From positions 1 through 51,088 of the forward strand of contig JBNGIQ010008651.1 in the NCBI GenBank assembly GCA_049999765.1: 51,088 nucleotides of DNA. The letters are read 5' to 3'. Below, piece after piece: positions 1 to 9,155 of this stretch. Position 1 is the first letter of the stretch. The number at the start of each line of letters is the position of its first letter. The position numbers and the translations under genes are program-made. This DNA comes from Phaeoceros laevis (taxonomy: Eukaryota > Anthocerotophyta > Anthocerotopsida > Notothyladales). A model generated the notes under the pieces. The model did no database searches and was not told the DNA's origin. It saw nothing but the letters and a program-made list of their open reading frames with translations.

Positions 1-610
1 TGCCATCTACCCCGTATTAGGGCCGCCTCCCTACCTCTCTGCCGCCCCGCTCCAGCCGTTTCCCCGTCTGCCCGAACACCTTCCGCGAGTTTCGTCCCCG
101 AAACCTCATGGGTCTGGAGTCTGCCCCTTTTACCAATTGGCTTACCTGCCCGCTCGTCAATTCATGTAAGTCTTTCTAACTTTATCAAATAACTGGCCCG
201 CTAGGAAGGTGATGCCCAGCAACAAGGTGGCGCCCAGCATGCGCAAGGACGAAGGTGGTGCCCAGCGGGCTGGGAGGGAGAAGGCGCCCTGCCTCCCGCA
301 TGGAATGGGGAGGCCTGGCCAGTTGTCGTGACTTTTCCGACAGATGTCCCTGCTGCTGGTGCTTCCCTGTGAGTTCAAACCGCAGGCCACCGGGGCTTGT
401 GGCTGCGCTTGTCCTGGATAACACTTGGCCAGTCCGAGGGCCGCCATAGCCAAGTGCTCCAGTTTTTGCAGAGGTAGCAATGGTGCATTTCCTCCACCTG
501 CCATTGCGCACCACCAACAGGATGCAACATCAGCGGTTTTGGACGCCAGCAGCTGAGAGGCAGGCCCACACCCTGGAGCTGGAGGGGAGGTTAAATGTGC
601 CTCCAAGGCA
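1..610. other. Leading stretch without a recognised gene
   Basis: I see no supported gene here. Both strands are open over long stretches, but the conceptual proteins have no recognisable domain and cover each other. The stretch may be the upstream region of the PPR pseudogene that follows, since its coding frame becomes recognisable only from about position 700. Confidence 0.4.
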
Positions 611-843
611 ATGGATTTACACAAGCCGCACATTTGTCTCGTGCTGTGGCTTAGCAGCCAAGCTATGCATACGGAGAATATCAGTGCAGGAGAACGACAA
701 GAGTTGTTGTGGAGGCAGTATTTCTTGGACCCCACATTGTGGTGGGGCTGCAGGACAAACAAGAAGAGCGCGCGCTCTCCCGACTTCAGGCACAAGGAGT
801 CCAAGGAGCCCCTGTGGCTGAACAACTTCCACAAGCCTGACTG

Positions 844-1037
844 GGTGGATGCGGAGCTGGCTGCCTTGGACAAGCAGGTTGGACGGTCTGNNNNNNNNNN
901 NNNNNNNNNNNNNNNNNNNNNNNNNNNNNNNNNNNNNNNNNNNNNNNNNNNNNNNNNNNNNNNNNNNNNNNNNNNNNNNNNNNNNNNNNNGGTGGATGCG
1001 GAGCTGGCTGCCTTGGACAAGCAGGTTGGACGGTCTG
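844..1037. other. 100-N assembly gap flanked by a 47-bp exact duplicate
   Basis: The N run is 891-990. The 47 bases just before it (844-890) are identical to the 47 just after it (991-1037). The two contig ends probably overlap and were never merged, so the true sequence most likely has one copy and no gap. Confidence 0.9.
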
Positions 1038-1471
1038 CTCAGCCTACATCCAACCCCTTGTTGCATCATAATGCTGCTGCTCCGACGGTGCCGGAGTGCC
1101 AAGGGCACGGAACGGCTCAGGCTGTAATCGAACAACTTTGTGAGAATGAGCAGCTAAGTTCAGCAGTGGACGCTTTGACCATCTTGGTAGAGAAACAATC
1201 TCGTGTGTCCTCCTCTCTGCTGTACAGAGTCATTCGGAATGCGGGGCTGAAAAAAATCTGGTGTTGGGGCGACGACTTGGTGATCTCATTGTCAAGCTTG
1301 GGTACGGATCCAACGCATTTTTGGGAAACCATGTCTTCCACATGTATGCATGTGGAGGTGGGCTACAGGAGGCCATGGATGTGTTCAATAGGGTAGGGAA
1401 ACCGACATGGTAACTGCCTGGTGGACATGTATGCAAAATGTGGTTAGCTGGAAGATGCGCGCCAGGTTTTG

Positions 1472-2771
1472 GACAGCATGGACACAAAGAATGTGGTGAC
1501 ATCGACAGCGCTGATCGCCGGGTATGCACAGCAAGGACTCGGCCAAGAGGCGCTTGTTGTGTATGGACAAATGGAGGAGGCGGGCCTCATTCTGGCTGAC
1601 CATGTGACTTTTATTTGCCTTCTGAAGGCGTGTGCAAGTACTGGGGCCTTGCAGAAGGGTAGGGAGCTGCACTCAAGGATTGTCAAAAGAGGTCTGCTGG
1701 ATGTCAAAAGAGGTCTGCTGGATGATGTAGTGGTGGGCAACTGCCTGGTTGACATGTATGCAAAATGTGGCGAATTGAAATATGCAAGCCAGGTTTTTGA
1801 CAGCATGGCCTCAAAGGATGTGGTGACATGGACAGCGCTGATCGCTGAGTACGCACAACAAGGACTCGGCCAAGAGGCGCTTCTTGTGTATGGACAAATG
1901 GAGGAGGCGGGCCTCATTCTGGCTGACCATGTTACTTTTATTTGCCTTCTGAAGGCGTGTGCAAGCACTGGTGCCTCGCAGAAGGGCAGGGGGCTGCACT
2001 CAACGATTTTCAAAAGAGGTCTGCTGGATGGTGTAGTGGTGGGCAACTGCCTGGTGGACATGTAGTATGCAAAATGTGGTGAGCTGGAAGATGCGCGTCA
2101 GGTTTTTGACAGCATGGCCACAAAGGATGTGGCGACATGGGCAGCGCTGATCGCCGGGTATGCACAGCAAGGACTCGACCAAGAGGCGCTTGTTGTGTAT
2201 GGACAAATGGAGGAGGTGGGCCTCAATTTGGCTAACGATGTTACGTTTACTTGCCTGCTGTAGGCGTGTGCAAGCACTGGTGCCTTGCAGAAGGCAGGCA
2301 GCTTCACTCACAGATTCAAGTGTCAAAAGAGGACTGCGGGATAACGTAGAGGTGGGCAACTACCTGGTGGACATGTGTGCAAAATGTGGTGAACTGAAAG
2401 ATGCGCGCTAGGTTTTGGATAGCATGGCCACAAATGATGTGGCGACATGGAATGTCCTGATAGCTAAGTTTGCACAGCAAGGACTCGGCCAAGAGGCGCT
2501 TCTTGTGTATGGACAAATGGAGGAGGCGGGCCTCAGTTTGGCTGACCCTGTTACTTTTGCTTGCCTTCTGAAGGCGTGTGCAAGCACTGGTGCCATACAG
2601 AAGGGCAGGGAGCTGCACTCAAAGATTGTCAAAAAAGGTCTGCTGGATGATGTAGTGGTGGGCACCTGCCTGGTGGACATGTATGCAAAATGTGGTGAGC
2701 TAGAAGATGCGCGCCAGGTTTTTGACAGCATGGACACAAAGAATGTGGTGGCAATTCTTTACGGTATATAA
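1472..2771 (+). repeat. Tandem 306-bp PLS-triplet units inside the PPR pseudogene
   Basis: The anchor GACAGCATG (or GATAGCATG) recurs at 1472, 1799, 2108, 2418 and 2724. The intervals are 327, 309, 310 and 306 bp. The first holds a 21-bp internal duplication (the phrase AAAAGAGGTCTGCTGGAT occurs twice near 1690-1720), and the second holds an extra TAG. The basic unit is 306 bp, 102 codons, one P-L-S triplet. The units are far more alike than PPR repeats of one protein usually are, which suggests recent unequal crossing-over or gene conversion. Confidence 0.85.
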
Positions 2772-3175
2772 GGTTGCGAGTTCGAAATTGGCTCTGATTG
2801 GAGTGTTAGCTAGTTGGAGTGTTAGCTAGTAGTAGGGATCGCAGGATCGGTTCACGCGCGGGGCGCAGGACGTTTTCTCAAATTTTGCCACATCGGCATG
2901 TGGCATTGAAACCATATGACAATTTTTGATCTATGTGGGTTGAAACCATATGACTTCCGTAGGTAGAGTGCTCAACACTAAAACCACATCGGCATGTGGC
3001 ATTGAAACCATGGGAGAGTGCTGAACACGGAAACCACATCGGCATGTGGCATTGAAATCAACGTGCTATCAACGTGCTGTGCGGAAACAAAACAGAATTT
3101 TGCGGGAGTGAAACGTACATATCTCGTGTGGATCCTAATCAACATTTAATCCATGTCGATTGAAAGGCATGTATT

Positions 3176-3185
3176 NNNNNNNNNN
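3176..3185. other. 10-N gap
   Basis: Ten Ns lie inside the diverged tandem repeat. Here I do not see an exact flanking duplicate. Confidence 0.95.
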
Positions 3186-3638
3186 AGGTAGGTAAGATTT
3201 GAGATGTGGATACCAATCAACATTGAATCCACACATTCAAGTTGATTGAAAATATGTGTCTTCCACATGAGACTCCGATGCATATAGAATCCACATGGAT
3301 TCAAACGTATGTTACCAATATGGACGTTAATAAACATTGAAACTACACAGATTTAGAACATATGATATGCACACGGACCTCAAACACCACCGAATCCATG
3401 TTGGACCAAACATACAGTTTCCGTACGACCTTTGATTAACATTGAATCCATATGGAGTGAAATATACATATTCCGTGTAGATCCTAATCAAAATTCAATC
3501 CATATCGGTTGACAGGCATGTCTTCCGTATGAGCCGCGGTCAATATTGAATCCACATGGATTGAAACGCATCTTTTTCGTATGGACTCTCGTCAATACCG
3601 AATCCACGAGGTGGAAATGTATGAGTTCCGTACGGGCA

Positions 3639-3740
3639 GTGCTAAACATTGAAACCATACGGGTATCTGCCATTGATTTCAATGNNNNNNNNNNGTGCTA
3701 AACATTGAAACCATACGGGTATCTGCCATTGATTTCAATG
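3639..3740. other. 10-N gap flanked by a 46-bp exact duplicate
   Basis: Ns occupy 3685-3694. Bases 3639-3684 and 3695-3740 are identical (start GTGCTAAACATTG, end GATTTCAATG). As at 844-1037, this is most likely an unmerged contig overlap rather than a biological duplication. Confidence 0.9.
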
Positions 3741-3934
3741 TACTGCAAATCCGTGTGAAAATCGCGTGGATTTTTGTCAAAGATTCCGCACAGAAAAACC
3801 ACCACGTGGATTCAACACGGAATCAAGGGGAGGTAAGTTTTGAGATGTGGTCGGGTTCGTGAGACAGCTGGGTCAGCGAAACCGTGGCCATAAAAATAAT
3901 AATGTAACCTAGTCAAAAAGTTCAAAATCTATGT

Positions 3935-4127
3935 AAAGTAGTAAATAGGTAATCGGGTAAAAGGGTAAACCGGTAAATTGGTAACTTTGTAACTTGATAA
4001 ACTGGTAAACAGGTAAACTCGAACAGGTGGCGTAGTTAGCGGTTGTTATTCTTTTACCTTGGTCAGGTGGCGTAGTTAGTTGTTGTTATCCTTTCACCTT
4101 GGATAGGTGGCATTGTTAACGGTTGCT
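3935..4127. repeat. Short tandem repeats: GGTAA-rich run and 40-bp x3
   Basis: 3940-4020 is a run of loosely spaced GGTAAA/GGTAAC words. From 4024 a 40-bp unit beginning (C/T)AGGTGGC recurs at 4024, 4064 and 4104, the third copy diverged. No gene is seen between the PPR pseudogene and 4355. Confidence 0.7.
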
Positions 4128-4354
4128 ACAGAAACAAAATGTTTACAACGCTTGTTACTACGAGCGTTGCTCTGCATTGTAACATAAATATTCAACTTCG
4201 AATAACAACGGGACTACTACGAGAAACAACGACGTAGTAAATACTGGGTTGGGATGTTGTAGCCCCATAGTTATCGTAGTAATGAGGGTTTGTAAAAGTA
4301 ACACTTTTCCTGTAGTGATATGGTTCTTAGGAATACAAATATTGCAAAACCTAG

Positions 4355-5201
4355 GAACCCATACAGTGTTCATACACCAAGGCCAGTTCCTCAGCCAAAC
4401 ACTAGCCCAAGTTCAGAATGACTGACTGTAAGCCGGCCCCTACACCCATGGTTGCTATAGAAAAGCTTACGCAAGAGCAAGGTCCAAAGGATGAGCATGA
4501 AAGGCAACAGATGGAGAAGATCCCTTACAGACTTGCAGTATGCACATTAATATATTTCAGAAACTGGACCGGACCAGGCCAGACCTCTCTCATTCAGTGG
4601 GAGCATCAGCCCAGTTTTTGACATGTTATGGACCTGCGCACTGGACAGCAGTACAAAGAATCATGCGTTACACGAAAGGGACACCTAAGCTTGGATTGCT
4701 TTACAAGCAAAAGCCACAGAACTTGTTACTTGTTTTAGTGACGCATCAGATGCTGACACCCGCAAGTCTATATGTGCAAATTGCCTTATGTTCGGAACCA
4801 ATGAGTGGGACTCCACAGTGATATCGTGGTACAACAAGAAGCAGCAGGTAGTAGCCCTGTCCTCTACTGAGGTAGAGTATGCTGCCACTGCCACTACTGC
4901 ACAAGAAATCGTATACACTCGTGAGTTACTTGCTTTACTTGGAGAACCACAAGATGGATCAACGCTACTGCTATGTGACAATCAGTCAGCCATAGCATTA
5001 GCACAGAACCCTATAATGCACTCTCGCACCAAACATATTGAGATAAAACATCACTTCATAAGGCAAGTGGTAGGAAATGGGCAAGCAAACCTTCAGTATG
5101 TGCCTACAGGCGACAATGTAGCTGATGTTCTAACAAAAGCACTAGCGAGAGACAAGCATGATAAGTTCTGCAAGGCAATGGGCTTGGTAGATTGCCCATA
5201 A
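4355..5201 (+). pseudogene. Copia A' element: truncated RT tail and RNase H
   Basis: This is the C-terminal end of a Ty1/copia polyprotein. It starts abruptly after the RT active site, at sequence matching the GTGTTCATCCACCAAAG region of element A, so gag, protease, integrase and the YVDD region are absent. Three frames are needed: 4418 onward (DCKPAPTP), 4540 onward (ASAQFLTCYG, RIMRYTKGTP) and 4788-5201 with the RNase H core (WYNKKQQVVALSSTEVEYAA, LLLCDNQSAIALAQNP, HFIRQVV, NVADVLTKAL). Element A at 12276-16908 is its closest relative in the window. Non-functional. Confidence 0.9.
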
Positions 5202-5539
5202 GCGGCATGCACCCACCAAACAGAGATAGGAATACACAATCTGTCCTACAGGTTGTCAACACTTGAAGCGACGGGTCGGCATCACAGTGACATATCTATG
5301 CCAGGGCTCTGCACACGGCCCGCAAGGTTCAGTGGGAGTCTCCGACCTAGGAATCAGGCATGCAGGGGAAAGGAAGCTTTGCGCAAGCAAAAACACAAGG
5401 GTGACGGCTTACCATAGCGTATGATGAGCCTTCCTTGATCTATGAACTCTGATCCTGCATACATAAACCGGTCCAGACAATTTCGAAGCATCCGGAATGG
5501 TGCATCGGGGGCAAGGCGAGGAAAACCCTGCAGCAGCCT

Positions 5540-5704
5540 CTAGCGGGCGTGCGCTGCTTCTAATTCTTCCTCAGCGCTGTAGAGCTTCGCAAATTCGGCG
5601 CAGAGAGTACATGGCCTGCGGCGGCGTAGCATGACGAGAAGATTGAGCCCAAGAATGATGGCTAGCAAACACACAAGGGACTCAGAACCTAGCAGCCATT
5701 CCAT
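5540..5704 (-). CDS. Antisense ORF between pol and 3' LTR of copia A'
   Basis: A 54-residue ORF runs opposite to the element. The ATG at 5704 sits in a good plant context (GCGCCATGG). The product starts MEWLLGSES, has a hydrophobic stretch LVCLLAIILGLNLLVML that could span a membrane, then RRRR, and an acidic tail EEELEAAHAR. Upstream on the same strand, near 5884-5892, is a CTATTTATG TATA-like word. Copia A and copia C have antisense ORFs in the same place. Function unknown; it could be chance, but the shared position argues for a real antisense gene. Confidence 0.4.
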   Translation of the reverse strand: MEWLLGSESLVCLLAIILGLNLLVMLRRRRPCTLCAEFAKLYSAEEELEAAHAR

Positions 5705-5864
5705 GGCGCTTAAACACGGTTGCTGCACTGCCGGCGCGAGAAGTTGAAGCACAAAGACGGGATGCGAAAAATGACAAGTGACCGGAATGCCCTAGCCCTA
5801 GCGGCTAGTACCCGGCATGAGTATGGTTTTTTGTCATTTCTTGTGTCTATCTATTTATCTGTCT

Positions 5865-6143
5865 AAGTGGGAGTAGAAAAAGGCATAAATAGCTTTGAGT
5901 ATTTATTCATTTTAATAGCCAGAAAAATAGGCGAAGCATTAATATTTAATTTATATAAAAATTAAGTAGGTACGAAACGTAATGACGTTTCGTATAGGGC
6001 GTGACTACACATAACCGCCGTGTCCACTCACGGTGAACAGGCGCACCGCCTCACAAGTGCTTTCTTGGCACACACTCACGCTAATCAATTATTCCTACAA
6101 TTTTCTACTCTCGCTCTCCTTGATCCTCCTGTAAATCTCTACA
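5865..6143 (+). repeat. Polypurine tract and 3' LTR of copia A'
   Basis: AAGTGGGAG (5865-5873) is the same polypurine tract as in element A. It is followed by a TA...CA repeat of about 270 bp (5874-6143). The LTR shares ACCGCCGTGTCCAC (6014-6027) with the LTR of element A and holds a perfect 10-bp hairpin (arms 5971-5980 and 5985-5994, loop AATG). It abuts a different copia coding fragment directly, with no primer site after it, so this is a 3' LTR at an insertion or deletion junction. Confidence 0.7.
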
Positions 6144-7900
6144 TTGGAGCCTGTGGGAGCTGTGGGAGCTGTGGGAGCATCCAGCTCTAGTGTTTGGGCT
6201 GAGGATGAATCAGAGGGTGAAGTAGATTTGCTATCTCATGGCTCGGTGGTTACTTTTGACCTGACAGCCAGTGGTGATGCCAATCCCACATCTGACTCAT
6301 CCTGCAGTTCTGACAATGATGAAGATGGCGAGGATGTAGTCAATTCTGTACATGTGCCAGCTTCCCCACCAGAAGCTGAGGACGATGTTTCTAGCGACAG
6401 CGCATCTAATGAGGAACTTGTACAGGTTGTCCCTCCTCGCAGGTCCTTGCGGACTGTTCATGCACCTGTCCGATTTGACCTTGGAGATTTTCGGAGTCAA
6501 CAGCCTCGGCGGGCTTGTGTTACCACTGCAGGGGAGGAAAATGGGCATTCTGAGGCATCCAACAGTTCTGGTTCTGCATCCAACAATTCAGAACAGTCAA
6601 GTTTTATGGATAGTAGTGCAGAAAGTGCCCCTATCTCGCTGGTGGCACAAGCCCTTCAATCAACAACAGTGAATGTGGAAGACCCTCTTACTTTGGAGCA
6701 GGCCTTCGCATGTCCTCAAGCTGAGCTATGGAAGGCATCTGTGCAAGATGAGCTGAAGAGTCTAAAAGAATATGGGACTTGGCGCTTGGCTGATCTTCCA
6801 CCTGGACGCAAGGCAGTAGATTGCAATTGGGTTTTTAAGACTTGGAAACTAGATCAGCATGGGCAGCCAGCTAGATATAAGACCAGATTAGTGGCAACAG
6901 GATTTACCCAGCAAGGAGTTGACTACTCGGAGACCTTTGCTCCAGTGGCCAAATTCTAGACCCTGCACACAATGAAGGGACTACTCAGGAGTGAATTTCA
7001 AATGACTGATGTAGGAGAAGTGATATGCACTCTAGGATTTCATGTTAAGAGAAATCGATTCCTAAGGCAGCTAAGTATATCACAAGAGAAATTTCTGAAG
7101 GAGATCCTACACCAATTCAACATGCAGGATTGTAAGCCATGTGCAACCCCTATTGTGGCTGGACAAAGACTTACCAAAGGTATGTGTCCAAAGACACAAG
7201 AAGAAATTTAGGCCATGGCTGGTATCCCTTATAGACCAGCTGTGGGGAAAATCTTGTATGCGGGGAATGTGTCCAGACCTGAGACCTTGGTTGCATCTGG
7301 GAATTGTTCCCAATTTCTGCAAAATCCGGGTGTACCACACTGGTTAGCTGTGAAAAGAATAATCAGATATTTTCAGGAACACTAACAGTGAGAATTACTT
7401 ACACTGGACGAAAGGGAAGCTTGCTTACGAATCAGATTTATTGTGATTCTGACTATTCTGCGGATACGGATACTAGAAGATCAATCTCAGCATATGGAGG
7501 AATTCTTGCTGGTGGTCAGGTTGACTGATAGCCCAAGAAGCAACCGACTGTAGACTTGTCTACAATTGAAGCTGAGTATAAAGTTCTTACAGAATCTTTA
7601 AAGGCTGTCATATGGGCAAGAAGAGAATTATCAGAATTACATCAAACTCAAGGAGCAACTGAAATTTTCTATGATAACCAAGGGGCTGTAGCCCTAGCAC
7701 GACACCCGTTGTTTCATGCTAGAACCCGGCACATTGAAGTGCAATATCACTTCATTAGAGAAGTGATTGAATCTGGACAGGTTAACATCAGCTATGTTCC
7801 AACTGAAAATAATATAACGGACATTTTGACTAAACCAATAGCCAGAGATGCACATGAAAGACATATGAGGTTCTTTAGCTTAGTTCCTGCAGTTACTGAG
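6144..7900 (+). pseudogene. Copia B element: linker, RT and RNase H remains, YVDD deleted
   Basis: The first frame (6144-6959) is the acidic Ser-rich linker between integrase and RT followed by the RT start (LADLPPGRKAVDCNWVFK, RYKTRLVATGFTQQGVDYSE). It ends at a TAG in the TFAPVAKF motif, and the next sequence is already TLHTMKGLL then SEFQMTDVGE. The RT core with the YVDD box is therefore deleted. Further frames hold DCKPCATP (6972-7211), CDSDYSADTDTRRSISAYGG (7304-7528) and the RNase H end (STIEAEY, FYDNQGAVALARHP, HFIREVIESGQ, NITDILTKPIARDAH). The open frame runs on to 8416 without recognisable domains. No gag, protease or integrase is left. Confidence 0.85.
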
Positions 7901-8625
7901 AAAATTAAGCACTCAGCACACCTGTGTACTCTTATGCAAATTGGATTGCACAACAGTGAACTAGGGAAGGAGGTCTCTAAGTCAAAATATGTGGAATGCC
8001 TACACAAGGACAAACACAAATTAGTGAAAGGTCAGTGCACAAATTCAGAGCATAAGGAAAAGCACAAACCTGGACATGCCATACCTGGACATGAAGATAA
8101 GCAGCAAATAGAGACCAGTGTGTTTGTAGCAAGCATTGAGCCTCCAGCAGTTTGGTGCAACAGCGGTGGTATCCACGGGGTGCCCCCAACACACAATAGT
8201 TTGGTGTGCTCCCTCCATCACCTGACGCAGCAGCAGGACCAGATCAGCAGACTGCTGGATGGAACGCACCTGGCCGGAGGGAAGTTCAAAAGCGAGCACC
8301 TACCGAGAATCGGCAGCGCCATAGCTGGCTGCTGGCTAGCGCCGATGGCCTGCAGTGGAGCAACGATGGCGGGCAGGTTGCTGGACGGTGCGTCTTGGAG
8401 CGACCCACAATACTAGCTGCCGCCAGGGCGAGCAGGCTGTGGGGCGACGATCTCAATGCCGCCATAGCTGGCTCACAGAGGGCTGGTAGGCAGCGGCTGC
8501 GGGACCCTGGACGAAGCGCACCTGGACAATCCCTGATGATGGCGGGCAGACGGTGCGGCGGCTGCTGTCATGGCGGGCTATTGCGTAGCGAATTCCTTGA
8601 CGGTGCCCTGCTGGCTAGCTCATGG

Positions 8626-8823
8626 CTAGCTGGCAAAGACCGGCGCCATGGTTGGCTGGTTGGATCTCGGCTGGCTGGCTGGCTCAAGGCTAGCTGGCGA
8701 CATAGGCGCGCGGAGCGATGGGAGGCGGCGCCACAGGCCGCAAGCATGGAGCGACGGCGATGCCATAGCTTGGTAGATCTTTGGCGAGAGAGAAGCCATC
8801 ACCAGGACCTTGGGCAGCGGCAT
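8626..8823 (-). CDS. Antisense ORF in the 3' region of copia B
   Basis: A 65-residue ORF starting MPLPKVLVMASLSPK runs opposite to the element. On its own strand it is preceded by an AT-rich TATA-like region (about 8950-8985) and by a TAGGGTTT word (8873-8884), both usual near plant transcription starts. It occupies the same relative place as the antisense ORFs of A', A and C, but I see no sequence match to them. The DNA contains GGCTGGCTGGCT repeats, so part of the coding look may be compositional. Confidence 0.25.
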   Translation of the reverse strand: MPLPKVLVMASLSPKIYQAMASPSLHACGLWRRLPSLRAPMSPASLEPASQPRSNQPTMAPVFAS

Positions 8824-8934
8824 CGACGCGAGGACGGTGCGAAAGAGAGAAACTGCCTAACGGGCGGGATGGAACCAAACCCTAAGGGCTTGTGTGGGAG
8901 AGTTGAGAATCAAGCCAGTTAGGGCTAGGGCTCC

Positions 8935-9130
8935 CCTCATATTGAAGTATATTTATTATATTATTGGATAGGTAGTAAGTAGTAAGTAGTTACTAGCTAT
9001 ATATGAAACGGTGTGACGTTTCATATCACATGGTGCTTGCAACCACAAGGAGCAGCCATGGTGTAATTCATTCTATTCTCTAATGCAATCCTGTGACCAA
9101 ATATTGACTCTGTAAGGCTCTCAGAAAACT
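8935..9130 (+). repeat. LTR-like remnant with a perfect 10-bp hairpin
   Basis: AT-rich sequence follows the copia B relic. The arms ATATGAAACG (9001-9010) and CGTTTCATAT (9017-9026) are exact reverse complements around GTGTGA. The hairpin resembles the one in the A' LTR, which suggests this is a piece of the copia B LTR. The boundaries cannot be fixed because no second copy is present. Confidence 0.4.
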
Positions 9131-9155
9131 GCTCTCCTAATGTTCATGCGAATTG

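Larger units (their letters stand above)
611..2771 (+). pseudogene. PPR (PLS-type) gene with N-terminal PDF-like motif, broken
   Basis: PPR proteins bind organellar RNA, each repeat reading about one base. The first frame (611-1396) has, around residues 33-88, W..YFLDPTLWW, PDFRHK and LWL followed by P.W, the pattern of the PDF motif known from plant organellar ssDNA-binding OSB proteins. A frameshift near 1250 moves the frame to one reading NHVFHMYAC and MDVFNRVGKPTW, typical PPR sequence. From 1469 there are PLS triplets (VFDSM, DVVTWTALIAGYAQQG, LLKACASTGA, NCLVDMYAKCGEL). Damage includes a TAG inserted between Met and Tyr codons at 2066, AAG to TAG near 2261, a frameshift near 2300, CAG to TAG near 2409, and a 100-N gap. 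No DYW or E domain follows; the frame ends at 2771. Dead gene, or an exon set of a larger broken locus. The PPR call is certain; the PDF call is likely. Confidence 0.85.
2880..3840. repeat. Diverged satellite-like tandem repeat, about 55-60 bp period
   Basis: The stretch is built of degenerate units around AACATTGAATCCACATGG, then ATTGAAACGTATG and a CTTCCGTA-like phrase. Early copies (2885-3060) share GGCATGTGGCATTGAAA almost exactly; later copies drift. No coding frame is seen. It contains two short N runs. Confidence 0.65.

Noticed and set aside
157-1020. Long minus-strand frame opposite the PDF-PPR start
   Set aside because: It includes the N gap and its duplicate, shows no domain, and is covered by the better supported plus-strand frame.
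2762-2800. GAGTTCGAAATT resembling a tRNA or SINE B box
   Set aside because: No A box at the right distance and no cloverleaf can be drawn.
8206-8922. 238-residue plus-strand ORF
   Set aside because: Made of GGCTGGCTGGCT and GCG-rich repeats; its translation (LAGWLKASWRHRRAERW) has no recognisable domain.
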